Source: Panorpa germanica
Taxonomy: Eukaryota; Arthropoda; Insecta; Mecoptera; Panorpidae
Assembly (NCBI GenBank): GCA_963678705.1
Contig: OY783204.1
Span: 12,100,759-12,164,758 of the forward strand
Reading direction: 5' to 3'
DNA: 64,000 bases
The notes under the pieces were generated by a model. The model had not been told where the DNA came from and made no database searches. It saw only the letters and a program-made list of their open reading frames with translations. Made by a program: the position numbers and the translations under genes. Below, in pieces: positions 13,614-26,263 of the stretch; positions within the stretch are counted from its first letter, which is position 1; every line of letters begins with the position of its first letter.

Positions 13614-15199
13614 ATGGAGAACTATTTTCATTGTCGAACATTACTTTACAAACCGATTACCGTTCCATGAAAATGCAACTATCTAAAGGTTGTCCTTAGC
13701 GATCTGTAATGGGGCCTGAGCTCTGGAACATGGTATTCGACGAGAACAGTATTTCTCACTCGAAAGGTTGTGTAGACATATGTTTTGCCAACGATAATGT
13801 GATCCTTATCGGTGAAAATAGTACAGAAACCCTAGAAAGCCGTTCTCGACCTGCTATATATAAAATCTGTAGTTTCTTGAAGCTACAAAGCTAAGAAACA
13901 AATACAGTAACAACGAATGATAAACTTGTAACACACCTTGCGCGTGTCACAAGGACGAAATGAAGCTTAAACTCGGCAACTATGCCGACACTATACAAGG
14001 GAGCATTTATGCTAATAGTTGTGTATTGTGCTTCGGCATGGTATTACAGGATTAATCTTTCAGATCTTCCATGCATAGAACTATGTTATTGACGATGACG
14101 CGTTGTTGCAGAACTGTATCTACAGAAGTGGTGCAAGTGATATTGGGGACAATTCCTTTAGATTTAAAAATCACTGATGCACTTACTCAAGTACAAATTA
14201 CGCTAGAACTGAAAAAATCAAATTTTGATGATTTAAAATTAATGCGACAAATTTCGAGGATTTAAAGTTAATGCGGCTGTAAGATAAAAGTCTGGTTACG
14301 ATACTAAATATATTGCTAAAGAGATGAATGCATATATGCATAAGCTCTGGCAAGACAGATGGGACTTAATACAAAAAGGAAGACCTTCGTATTGGTTTAC
14401 AAGGACGTTAATATTGCTTTGCAACACAAGAGGTTCCTATCTACTATGTGTGTGATCGGCTCCTGCTACTTTAGGTAAAAAAAAAGATTAAAAGTGAGAA
14501 ATTAATTATGGAAAAAAATTAAATAAATTATATTAATACTTTTTCAAACGAAAAGTATTTAAGTTTGTTTTAAATTTGTGTTAATTTACCCTAAACAAAG
14601 TGTTTTTACAAAAGTTTGACAGTTGGAAACCAGTGTTAAAAACGAATTTTTTATTACGCGTACACGCGGTCTTATAAACATAACCTCAAATTTGTAACTT
14701 TGATGTTTGATGTAAGACATTAATAAGTGCGATAGACAAAAAAAGTGATAATAATTAGGTAAGTGTTAGTGCTAAAACTTCAAGTGGTTTAAAATTCATG
14801 AAATCTGTAGAGATATATAAGGAAGACCTCATATAAACACTACAAATATACGGAAGACAAAAGGTTGCCGCCCACTATCAAGTAAGTCAAATAACATTAA
14901 CTATAAATAATATTAAAACACAAGAATTAGTTTATATAAATGCGTGTTTTAAATAATAATGAGAGTGTTATAATTGTTATAAGTGATTAAGTAAACAATA
15001 TATGCGGTTTTCTTGGAAATAGTGATTGATCGTTCATGAACATTCAATGGTAACAAACAAATGGTAAGTAAGTAGGCATAAGTACAAGTATGAATATGAG
15101 ATATTTATAGAAATTCAGTGTGCCTTTGTTGATGTCCGGTGGCCAAGTGACCTTCAAAGAATTAGACCGGCAAAAACCTATAGGTACGTCTACTGCGCT
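13614..15199 (+). repeat. Satellite unit, 1586 bp
   Basis: First small ORF is broken by CAG-to-TAG at 13697 and again by a TAA near 13893. The second is broken by TAA near 14053. Its right half (from about 14033) matches the right part of the composite units. Confidence 0.9.
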
Positions 15200-16120
15200 A
15201 TGGAGAACTATTTTCATTGTCGAACATTATTTTACAAACCGATTACCGTTCCATGAAAAGGCAACTATTTAAAGGTTGTCCTCAGCGATCTGTAATGGGG
15301 CCTGAGCTCTGGAACATGGTATTCGACGAGAACAGTATTTCTCACTCAAAAGGTTGTGTAGACATATGTTTTGCCAACGATAATGTGATCTTTATCGGTG
15401 AAAATAGTACAGAAACCCTAGAAAGCCGTTCTCGACCTGCTATATATAAAATCTGTAGTTTCTTAAAGCTTTAAAGCTACGAAACAAATACAGTAACAAC
15501 GAATGATAAACTTGTAACACACCTTGCGCGTGTCACAAGGACGGAATGAAGCTTAAACTCGGCAACTATGCCGACACTATACAAGGGGGCATTTATGCTA
15601 ATAGTTGTGTATTGTGCTTTGGCATGGTATTACAGGATCAATTTCCAGATCTTCCATGCAAAGAACTATGTTATTGACGATGACGCGTTGTTGCAGAACT
15701 GTATCTACAGAAGTGGTGCAAGTGATATTAGGGACAATTCCTTTAGATTTAAAAATCACTCATGCACTTACTCAAGTACAAATTACGCTAGAACTAAAAA
15801 AATCAAATTTTTTATGATTTAAAATTAATGCGACAAATTTCGAGGATTTAAAGTTAATGCGGCTGTAGGATAAAAGTCTGGAGACGATACCAAATATATT
15901 GCCAAAGAGATAAATGCATATATGCATAAGCTCTGGCAAGACAGATGGGACTTAATACAAAAAGGAAGACCTACGTATTGGTTAACAAGGACGTTAATAT
16001 TGCTTTGCAACACAAGTGGTTCCTATCTACTATGTGTGTGATCGGCTCCTGCTACTTTAGGTGAAAAAAGTGATTAAAAGTGAGAAATTAATTATGGAAA
16101 AAAATTAAATAAATTATATG

Positions 16121-16145
16121 AATACTTTTTCAAACAAAAAGTATT
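16121..16145 (+). other. Conserved hairpin in the spacer (representative)
   Basis: AATACTTTTT and AAAAAGTATT form a 10-bp inverted repeat with a 5-nt loop. Most units have the 9-bp form with loop TCAAACG; some have one mismatch (for example near 2843). It directly follows an AATAAA-containing A-rich stretch. Function unknown. Confidence 0.6.
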
Positions 16146-16399
16146 TAAGTTTGTTTTAAATTTGTGTTAATTTACCCTAAACAAAGTGTTTTTACAAAAG
16201 TTTGACAGTTGGAAAACAGTGTTAAAAACGAATTTTTCATTACGCGTACACGCGGTCTTATAAACATAACCTCAAATTTGTAACTTTGATGTTTGATAAA
16301 AGACATTAATAAGTGCGATAAACAAAAAAAGTGATAATAATTAGGTTAGTGTTAGTGCTAAAACATCAAGTGGTTTGAAATTCAAAAAATCTGTAGAGA

Positions 16400-16407
16400 T
16401 ATATAAG
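16400..16407 (+). promoter_or_regulatory. TATA-like box in the satellite spacer (representative)
   Basis: TATATAAG lies about 390 bp upstream of the next unit start, followed after about 60 bp by a GTAAGT. The motif is present in nearly all units, as GATATATAAG or GCTATATAAG. It may serve RNA polymerase II transcription of the array, but AT-rich DNA produces such motifs by chance. No transcript evidence can be seen here. Confidence 0.3.
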
Positions 16408-16467
16408 GAAGACCTCATATAAACACTACAAATATACGGAAGACAAAAGGTTGCCGCCCACTATCAA

Positions 16468-16473
16468 GTAAGT
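16468..16473 (+). promoter_or_regulatory. Candidate 5' splice donor in the spacer (representative)
   Basis: CAA|GTAAGT matches the donor consensus and sits about 65 bp downstream of the TATA-like box. A second donor-like GGTAAGT is at 16649-16655. Both are kept in most units. No matching acceptor is clear. Confidence 0.2.
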
Positions 16474-16785
16474 CGAATAACATTAACTATAAATAATATT
16501 AAAACACAAGAATTAGTTTATATAAATGCGTGTTTTAAATAATAATGAGAGTGTATTAATTGTTATAAGTGATTAAGTGAACAATATATGCGGTTTTCTT
16601 CGAAATAGTAATTGATCGTTCATGAACAATCAATAGTAACAAACAAATGGTAAGTAAGTAGGCATAAGTACAAGTATGTATATGAGATATTTATAGAAAT
16701 TCAGTGTGCCTTTGTTGATGTCCGATGGTTAAGTGACCTTTAAAGAATTAGACCGGCAAAAACCTCTAGGTACGTCTACTGCGCT

Positions 16786-18374
16786 ATGGAGAACTATTTT
16801 CAATGTCGAACATTATTTTACAAACCGATTACCGTTCCATGAAAAGGCAACTATCTAAAGGTTGTCCTCAGCGATCTGTAATGGGGCCTGAGCTCTGGAA
16901 CATGGTATTCGACGAGAACTGTGTTTCTTACTCGAAAGGTTTTGTAAACGTATGTTTTGCCAACGATAATGTGATCCTTATCGGTGCAAATAGTACAGAA
17001 CAACTAGAAAGCCGTTCTCGACCTGCTATAGATAAAATCTGTAGTTTCTTGAAGCTACAAAGCTACGAAACAAATACGGTAACAACGAATGATAAACTTG
17101 TAACACACCTTGCGCGTGTTACCAGGACTGAATGAAGCTTAAACTCGGCAACTATGCCGACACTATACAAGGGGGCATTTATGCCAATGGTTGTGTATTG
17201 TGCTTTGGCATGGTATTACAGGATCAATCTTCCAGATCTTCCATGCAAAGAACTATGTTATTGACGATGACGCGTTGTTGCAGAACTGTATCTACAGAAG
17301 TAGTGCAGGTGATATTGGGGACAATTCCTTTAGATTTAAAAATCACTCATGCACTTACTCAAGTACAAATTACGCTAGAACTGAAAAAATCAAATTTTGA
17401 TGATTTAAAATTAATGCGACAAATTTTGAGGATTTAAAGTTAATGCGGCTGTAGGATAAAAGTCTGAAGACGATACCAAATATATTGCCAAAGAGATGAA
17501 TGCATATATGCATAAGCACTGGCAAGACAGATGGGACTTAATACAAAAAGGAAGACCTACGTATTGGTTTACAAGGACGTTAATATTGCTTTGCAACACA
17601 AGTCGTTCCTATCTACTATGTGTGTGATCGGCTCCTGCTACTTTAGGTGAAAAAAGTGATTAAAAGTGAGAAATTAATTACGGAAAAAAATTAAATAAAT
17701 TATATGAATACTTTTTCAAACGAAAAGTATTTTAGTTTGTTTTAAATTTGTGTTAATTTACCCTAAACAAAGTGTTTTTACAAAAGTTTGACAGTTGGAA
17801 ACCAGTGTTAAAAACGAATTTTTCATTACGCGTACACGCGGTCTTATAAACATAACATCAAATTTGTAACTTTGATGTTTGATATAAGACATTAATAAGT
17901 GCGATAGACAAAAAAAGTGATAATTATTAGGTTAATGTTAGTGCTAAAACATCAAGTGGTTTAAAATTCAAGAAATCTGTAGAGATATATAAGGAAGACC
18001 TCATATAAACACTACAAATATACGGAAGACAAAAGGTTGCCGCTTACTATCAAGTAAGTCGAATAACATTAACTATAAATAATATTAAAACACAAGAATT
18101 AGTTTATATAAATGCGTGTTTTAAATAATAATAATAAGAGTGTATTAATTGTTATAAGTGATTAAGTGAACAATATTTGCGGTTTTCTTAAAAATAGTGA
18201 TTGATCGTTCATGAACATTCAATGGTAACAAACAAATGGTAAGTAAGTAGGCATAAGTACAAGTATGTACATGAGATATTTATAGAAATTTAGTGAGCCT
18301 TTGATAATGTCTGGTGGCCAAGTGACCTTCAAAGAATTAGACCGGCAAAAACCTCTAGGTACGTCTACTGCGCT
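16786..18374 (+). repeat. Satellite unit, 1589 bp
   Basis: Small ORFs 16803-17135 and 17132-17437, both open. This is the last unit with the 1-bp deletion that removes the in-frame ATG of the first ORF. The replacement of ETLESRS by EQLESRS starts here, so the unit is transitional between the two subfamilies. Confidence 0.9.
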
Positions 18375-19953
18375 ATGGAGAACTATTTTTATTGTCGAAC
18401 AGTAATTTTACAAACCGATTACCGTTCCATGAAAAGGCAACTATCTAAAGGTTGTCCTCAGCGATCTGTAATGGGGCCTGAGCTCTGGAACATGGTATTC
18501 GACAAAAACTGTGTTTCTCACTCGAAAGGTTGTGTAGACGTATGTTTTGCAAACGATAATGTGATCCTTATCGGTGCAAATAGTACAGAACAACTAGAAA
18601 GCCGTTCTCGACCTGCTATATATAAAATCTGTAGTTTCTTGAAGCTACAAAGCTACGAAATAAATACAGTAACAACGAATGATAAACTTGTAACACACCT
18701 TGCGCGTGTCACAAGGACGGAATGAAGCTTAAACTCGGCAACTATGGCGACACTATACAAGTGGGCATTTATGCTAATAGTAGTGTATTGTGCTTCGGCA
18801 TGGTATTACAGGATCAATCTTCCATTCAAAGAACTATGTTATTGACAATGACGCGTTGTTGCAGAACTGTATCTACAGAAGTAGTGCAGGTGATATTGAG
18901 GACAATTCCTTTAGATTTAAATATCACTCATGCACTTACTCAAGTACAAATTACGCTAGAACTGAAAAAATCAAATTTTGATGAATTAAAATTAATGCGA
19001 CAAATTTCGAGGATTTAAAGTTATTGCGGCTGTAGGATAAAAGTCTGGAGACGATACCAAATATATTGCCAAAGAGATGAATGCATATATGCATAAGCTC
19101 TGGCAAGACAGATGGGACTTAATTCAAAAAGAAAGACGTACGTATTGCTTTACAAGGACGTTAATATAGCTTTGCAACACAAGTGGTTCCTTTCTACTAT
19201 GTGTGTGATCGGCTCCTGCTACTGTAGGTAAAAAAATTGATTAAAAGTAAGAAAATAATTACGGAAAAAAATTAAATAAATTACATGAATACTTTTTCAA
19301 ATGAAAAGTATTTTAGTTTGTTTTAAATTTGTGTTAATTTACCCTAAACAAAGTGTTTTTACAAAAGTTTGACAGTTGGAAACCAGTGTTAAAAACGAAT
19401 TTTTCATTACGCGTACACGCGGTCTTATAAACATAACCTCAAAATTGTAACTTTAATGTTTGATATAAGACATTGATAAGTGCGATAGACAAAGAAAGTG
19501 ATAATAATTAGGTTAGCGTTAAAGCTAAAACATTAAGTGGTTAAGAAATTCAAGAAATCTGTAGAGATATATAAGGAAGACCTCATATAAACAATACAAA
19601 TATACGGAAGACAAAAGGTTGCCGCCCACTATCAAGTAAGTCGATAAACATTAACTATAAATAATATTAAAACATAAGAATTAGTTTATATAAATGCGTG
19701 TTTTAAATAATACAGAGAGTGTATTAATTGGTATAAGTGATTAAGAGAACAATATATGCGGTTTTCTTGGAAATAGTGATTGATCGTTCATGAACATTCA
19801 ATGGTAACAAACAAATGGTAAGTAAGTAGGCATAAGTACAAGTATGTACATGAGATATTTATAGAAATTTAGTGAGCCTTTGATAATGTCTGGTGGCCAA
19901 GTGACCTTCAAAGAATTAGACCGGCAAAAACCTCTAGGTACGTCTACTGCGCT
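18375..19953 (+). repeat. Satellite unit, 1579 bp
   Basis: First unit in which the first small ORF runs from ATG for 116 codons (18375-18725). The second ORF, 18722-19018, lacks 9 bp near 18823. Confidence 0.9.
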
Positions 19954-21530
19954 ATGGAGAACTATTTTCATTGTCGAACAGTAATTTTACAAACCGATTA
20001 CCGTTTCATGAAAAGGCAACTATCTAAAGGTTGTCCTCAGCGATCTGTAATGGGGCCTGAGCTCTGGAACATGGTATTCTACAAAAACTGTGTTTCTCAC
20101 TCGAAAGGTTGTGTAGACGTATGTTTTGCAAACGATAATGTGATCCTTATCGGTGCAAATAGTACAGAACAACTAGAAAGCCGTTCTCGACCTGCTATAT
20201 ATAAAATCTGTAGTTTCTTGAAGCTACAAAGCTACGAAATAAATACAGTAACAACGAATGATAAACTTGTAACACACCTTGCGCGTGTCACAAGGACGGA
20301 ATGAAGCTTAAACTCGGCAACTATGGCGACACTATACAAGTGGGCATTTATGCTAATAGTAGTGTATTGTGCTTCGGCATGGTATTACAGGATCAATCTT
20401 CCATTCAAAGAACTATGTTATTGACAATGACGCGTTGTTGCAGAACTGTATCTACAGAAGTAGTGCAGGTGATATTGAGGACAATTCCTTTAGATTTAAA
20501 TATCACTCATGCACTTACTCAAGTACAAATTACGCTAGAACTGAAAAAATCAAATTTTGATGAATTAAAACTAATGCGACAAATTTCGAGGATTTAAAGT
20601 TAATGCGGCTGTAGGATAATAGTCTAGAGACGATACTAAATATATTGCCAAAGAGATGAATGCATATATGCATAAGCTCTGGCAAGACAGATAGGACTTA
20701 ATACAAAAAGGAAGACCTACGTATTGGTTTACAAGAACGTTAATATTGCTTTGCAACACAAGAGGTTCCTATCTACTATGTGTGTGATCGGCTCCTGCTG
20801 CTTTAGGTGAAAAAAGTAATTAAAAGTGAGAAATTAATTACGGAAAAAAATTAAATAAATTATATGAATACTTTTTCAAACGTAAAGTATTTAAGTTTGT
20901 TTTAAATTTGTGTTAATTTACCCTAAACAAAGTGTTTTTACAAAAGTTTGACAGTTGGAAACCAGTGTTAAAAACGAATTTTTCATTACGCGTACACGCG
21001 GTCTTATAAACATAACCTCAAAATTGTAACTTTGATGTTTGATATAAGACATTAATAAGTGCGATAGACAAAAGAGTGATAATAATTAGGTTAGTGTTAG
21101 TGCTAAAACAGCAAGTGGTTAAGAAATTTAAGAACTCTGTAGAGCTATATAAGAAGACCTCATATAAACACTACAAATATACGGAAGACAAAAGGTTGCC
21201 GCCCACTATCATGTAAGTCGATTAACATTAACTATAAATAATATTAAAACATAAGAATTAGTTTATATAAATGCGTGTTTTAAATAATACAGAGAGTGTA
21301 TTAATTGTTATAAGTGATTAAGAGAACAATATTTGCGGTTTTCTTGGAAATAGTGATTGATCGTTCATGAACATTCAATGGTAACAAACAAATGGTAAGT
21401 AAGTAGGCATAAGTACAAGTATGTACATGAGATATTTATAGAAATTTAGTGAGCCTTTGATAATGTCTGGTGGCCAAGTGACCTTCAAAGAATTAGACCG
21501 GAAAAAACCTCTAGGTACGTCTACTGCGCT
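19954..21530 (+). repeat. Satellite unit, 1577 bp
   Basis: Small ORFs 19954-20304 and 20301-20597. Shares the 9-bp deletion with the preceding unit, so the two are sister copies. Confidence 0.9.
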
Positions 21531-23118
21531 ATGGAGAACTATTTTTATTGTCGAACAGTAATTTTACAAACCGATTACCGTTTCATGAAAAGGCAACTAT
21601 CTAAAGGTTGTCCTCAGCGATCTGTAATGGGGCCTGAGCTCTGGAACATGGTATTCGACAAAAACTGTGTTTCTCACTCGAAAGGTTGTGTAGACGTATG
21701 TTTTGCAAACGATAATGTGATCCTTATCGGTGCAAATAGTACAGAACAATTAGAAAGCCGTTCTCGACCTGCTATATATAAAATCTGTAGTTTCTTGAAG
21801 CTACAAAGCTACGAAATAAATACAGTATCAACGAATGATAAACTTGTAACACACCTTGCGCGTGTCACAAGGACGGAATGAAGCTTAAACTCGGCAACTA
21901 TGCCGACACTATGCAAGGGAACATTTATGCTAATGGTTGTGTATTGTGCTTTGGCATAATATTACAGGATTAATCTTCCAGATCTTCCATGCAAAGAACT
22001 ATGTCATTGACGATGACGCGTTGTTGCAGAACTGTATCTACAGAAGTGGTGCAGGTGATATTGGGACAATTCCTTTAGATTTAAAAATCACTCATGCACT
22101 TACTCAAGTTCAAATTACGCTAGAACTGAAAAAATCAAATTTTGATGATTTAAAATTAATGCGACAAATTTCGAGGATTTAAAGTTAATGCGGCTTTAGG
22201 ATAAAAGTCTGGAGACGATACCATATATATTGCCAAAGAGATGAATGCATATATGCATAAGCTCTGGCAAGACAGATGGGACTTAATACAAAAAGGAAGA
22301 CCTACGTATTGGTTTTCAAGGACGTTAATATTGCTTTGCAACACAAGTGGTTCCTATCTACTATGTGTGTGATCGGCTCCTGCTACTTTAGGTGAAAAAA
22401 GTGATTAAAAGTGAGAAATTAATTATGGAAAAAAATTAAATAAATTATATGAATACTTTTTCAAACGAAAAGTATTTAAGTTTGTTTTAAATTTGTGTTA
22501 ATTTACCCTAAACAAAGTGTTTTTACAAAAGTTTGACAGTTGGAGTAACCAGTGTTAAAAACGAATTTTTCATTACGCGTACACGCGGTCTTATAAACAT
22601 AACCTCAAAATTGTTACTTTGATGTTTGATATAAGACATTAATAAGTGCGATAGACAAAAAAGTAATAATAATTAGGTTAGTGTTAGTGCTAAAACATCA
22701 AGTGGTTAAGAAGTTCAAGAAATCTGTAGAGCTATATAAGGAAGACCTCATATAAACACCACAAATATACGGAAGACAGAAGGTTGCCGCCCACTATCAA
22801 GTAAGTCGATTAACATCAACTATAAATAATATTAAAACATAAGAATTAGTTTATATAAATGCGTGTTTTAAATAATAAAGAGAGTGTATTAATTGTTATA
22901 AGTGATTAAGTGAACAATATATGCGGTTTTCTTGGAAATAGTGATTGATCGTTTATGAACAGTCAATGGTAACAAACAAATAGTAAGTAAGTAGGCATAA
23001 GTACAAGTATGTACATGAGATATTTATAAAAATTCAGTGTGCCTTTGATAATGTCTGGTGGCTAAGTGAAATTCAAAGAATTAGACCGGCAAAAACCTCT
23101 AGGTACGTCTACTGCGCT
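21531..23118 (+). repeat. Satellite unit, 1588 bp
   Basis: First small ORF 21531-21881 open. The second is interrupted near 21971 by a TAA and a 1-bp loss near 22063. Confidence 0.9.
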
Positions 23119-24705
23119 ATGGAGAACTATTTTTATTGTCGAACATTAATTTTACAAACCGATTACCGTTCCATGAAAAGGCAACTATCTAAAGGTTGTC
23201 CTTAGCGTTTCGTAATGGGGCCTGAGCTCTGGAACATGGTATTCGACGAGAACTGTGTTTCTCACTCGAAAGGATGTGTAAACGTATGTTTTGCCAACGA
23301 TAATGTGATCCTTATCGGTGCAAATAGTACAGAACAACTAGAAAGCTGTTTTCGACCTGCTATAGATAAAATCTGTAGTTTCTTGAAGCTACAAAGCTAC
23401 GAAACAAATACGGTAACAACGAATGATAAACTTGTAACACACCTTGCGCTTGTCACAAGGACGAAATGAAGCTTAAACTCGGCAACTATGCCCACACTAT
23501 ACAAGGAAGCATTTATGCCAATGATTGTGTATTGTGCTTCGGCATGGTATTACATGATCAATCTTCCAGATCTTCCATGCAAAGAACTATGTTATTGACG
23601 ATGACGCGTTGTTGCAGAACTGTATCTACAGAAGTGGTGCAGGTGATATTGGGGACAATTCCTTTAGATTTAAATATTACTCATGCACTTACTCAAGTAC
23701 AAATTACGCTAGAACTGAAAAAATCAAATTTTGATGATTTAAAATAATGTGACAAATTTCGAGGATTTAAAGTTAATGCGGCTGTAGGATACCAGTCTGG
23801 AGACGATACCAAATATATTGCCAAAGAGATGAATGCATATATGCATAAGCTCTGGCAAGACAGATGGGACTTAATACAAATAGAAAGACCTACGTATTGG
23901 TTTACAAGGACGTTAATATTGCTTTGCAACACAAGTGGTTTCTATCTACTATGTGTGTGATCGGCTCCTGCTACTTTAGGTGAAAAAAGTGATTAAAAGT
24001 GAAAAATTAATTAAGAAACAAAATTAAATAATTTATATGAATACTTTTTCAAACGAAAAGTATTTAAGTTTGTTTTAAATTTGTGTTAATTTACCCTAAA
24101 CAAAGTGTTTTTACAAACGTTTGACAGTTGGAAACCAGTGTTAAAAACGAATTTTTCATTACGCGTACACGCGATCTTATAAACATAACCTCAAAATTGT
24201 AACTCTGATGTTTGATATAAAACAATAATAAGTGCGATAGACAAAAAAAGTGATAATAATTAGGTTAGTGTTAGTGCTAAAACATCAAGTGGTTAAGAAA
24301 TTCAAACAATCTGTAGAGCTATATAAGGAAGACCTCATATAAACACCACAAATATACGGAAGACAGAAGGTTGCCGCCCACTATCAAGTAAGTCGATTAA
24401 CATCAACTATAAATAATATTAAAACATAAGAATTAGTTTATATAAATGCGTGTTTTAAATAATAAAGAGAGTGTATTAATTGTTATAAGTGATTAAGTGA
24501 ACAATATATGCGGTTTTCTTGGAAATAGTGATTGATCGTTTATGAACATTCAATGGTAACAAACAAATAGTAAGTAAGTAGGCATAAGTACAAGTATGTA
24601 CATGAGATATTTATAGAAATTCAGTGTGCCTTTGATAATGTCTGGTGGCCAAGTGACCTTCAAAGAATTAGACCGGCAAAAACCTTTAGGTACGTCTACT
24701 GCGCT
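23119..24705 (+). repeat. Satellite unit, 1587 bp
   Basis: First small ORF broken by CAG-to-TAG at 23203; the frame reopens at 23215-23469. Second small ORF 23466-23747. Confidence 0.9.
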
Positions 24706-25604
24706 ATGGAGAACTATTTTCATTGTCGAACATTAATTTTACAAACCGATTACCGTTCCATGAAAAGGCAACTATCTAAAGGTTGTCCTCAGCGTTTCGT
24801 AATGGGGCCTGAGCTCTGGAACATGCTACGAAACAAATACGGTAACAACGAATGATAAACTTATAACACACCTTGCGCGTTACAAAAGGACGGAATGAAG
24901 CTTAAAATTGGCAACTATGCCGACACTATACAAGGGGGCATTTATGCTAATGGTTGTGTTTTGTGCTTCAACATGGTATTACATGATCAATCTTCCAGAT
25001 CTTCCATGCATAGAACTATGTTATTGACGATGACGCGTTGTTGCAGAACTGTATCTACAGAAGTGGTGCAGGTGATATTGGGGACAATTCCTTTAGATTT
25101 AAAAATCACTCATGCACTTACTCAAGTACTAATTACGCTAGAACTGAAAATATCAAATTTTGATGATTTAAAATTATTGCGACAAAATTCGAGGATTGAA
25201 AGTAAATGCGGCTGTAGGATAAAAGACTGGAGACGATACCAAATATATTGCCAAAGAGATGAATGCATATATGCATAAGCTCTGGCAAGACAGATGGGAC
25301 TTAATACAAAAAGGAAGACCTACGTATTGGTTTACAAGGACGTTAATATTGCTTTGCAACACAAGTGGTTATTATCTACTATGTGTGTGATCGGCTCCTG
25401 CTACTTTAGGTGAAAAAAGTGATTAAAAGTGAGAAATTTATTACGGAAAAAAATTAAATAAATTATATGAATACTTTTTCAAACGAAAAGTATTTAAGTT
25501 TGTTTTAAATTTGTTTTAATTTACCCTAAACAAAGTGTTTTTACAAAAGTTAAACAGTTGGAAACCAGAGTTAGAAACGAATTTTTCATTACGCGTACAC
25601 GCGA
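24706..25604 (+). repeat. Satellite unit, truncated, with ~159-bp internal deletion
   Basis: The RT palm, including the FAND motif, is deleted; the junction is at about 24825. The second small ORF is 24895-25278. The unit is cut at 25604, directly after the CGCGTACACGCG inverted repeat, by the start of the Polinton-like element. Confidence 0.9.
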
Positions 25605-26263
25605 GTAGTGTTACAAAGCCGGTTCTGAGACAGTTTAGAAGTTGAGTTGGAAATTATTTGGGTGGGGATGCATTTAGATCACGATATGAAGAGGGGGCGT
25701 GGCTAGAATTATAAGAATGTGAAAGGGGTGTAAGGGTGGGGATGCATTAAGGTCATATGATCAAATGTCATGTATGGGATGTATTGCTATTGGTTTAGAA
25801 GATGATGACGTCATTACAGCTTTTATCTGTTGGTACATTCTCTACAATACCCAAGGTTGTGAGTGAGAAAGCAGTAGTGGTAAAGAGTGAGATAGCGATT
25901 GTAATAATTATGTATGTGTTGGTATTGGTGTAGAAGATATGCCGTAATTATTGCATTCTTCGTCAATTTCCGGAAGCCAATCGTTTATGTTCGTATCCTC
26001 GATGTAGCTGTGGATGCAGTCAGTGTAAGATCATATTAGCATATTTCTTATTATTGGTTATAAGATGATGACGTTAATATATATTCTCACTTATGCATTT
26101 TTATGCATGTATGCATATGTAAGGAGATTCTGTTGTCGGAGGTGGTATTTAATATGGAGTGGTAGATATGGTAAATTAATGCATAAATGTCATTTAAATA
26201 GAGATGATAATGAGATGTAATTACAGAGTAATGTTTTCTTAGTTCAAGCTAAAGTTTAATAGT
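25605..26263. repeat. Candidate Polinton left terminal region, non-coding
   Basis: Starts AGTAGTGTTACAAAGCC at the satellite junction. It contains two copies of GGTGGGGATGCATT (25661, 25735) and three copies of an ATTGGT..AAGAT motif (25789, 25924, 26053). Two of the three are followed by TGACGT, the first as the perfect palindrome TGACGTCA (25806-25813). The inverted partner at the other end is missing, so its true length as a terminal inverted repeat cannot be set. No coding signal. Confidence 0.55.

Larger units (their letters stand above)
15200..16785 (+). repeat. Satellite unit, 1586 bp
   Basis: First small ORF ends early at 15474. The second is shifted by a 2-bp loss near 15641, leaving 15605-15817. 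Confidence 0.9.
1..25604 (+). repeat. Left satellite array, ~1.58-kb tandem units derived in part from an R1-like retrotransposon
   Basis: Head-to-tail units recur with a period of 1575-1590 bp, with composite 2213-bp variants. Each unit has about 950 bp with homology to the C-terminal half of an R1-clade RT protein and about 620 bp of AT-rich spacer without coding signal. I phase units at the ATGGAGAACTATTTT sequence that opens the RT part. The array ends abruptly at 25604, inside a unit, where the Polinton-like element starts. No target-site or transposon-end structure surrounds individual units, so this is satellite amplification and not repeated insertion. Confidence 0.95.

Noticed and set aside
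1..25604. CRISPR-like or bacterial repeat array
   Set aside because: Units are 1.58 kb without short repeats and unique spacers, and all associated elements are eukaryotic.
1..25604. rDNA with R1 insertions
   Set aside because: No 28S or other rRNA sequence flanks the R1-like fragments, so this is not an rDNA array.
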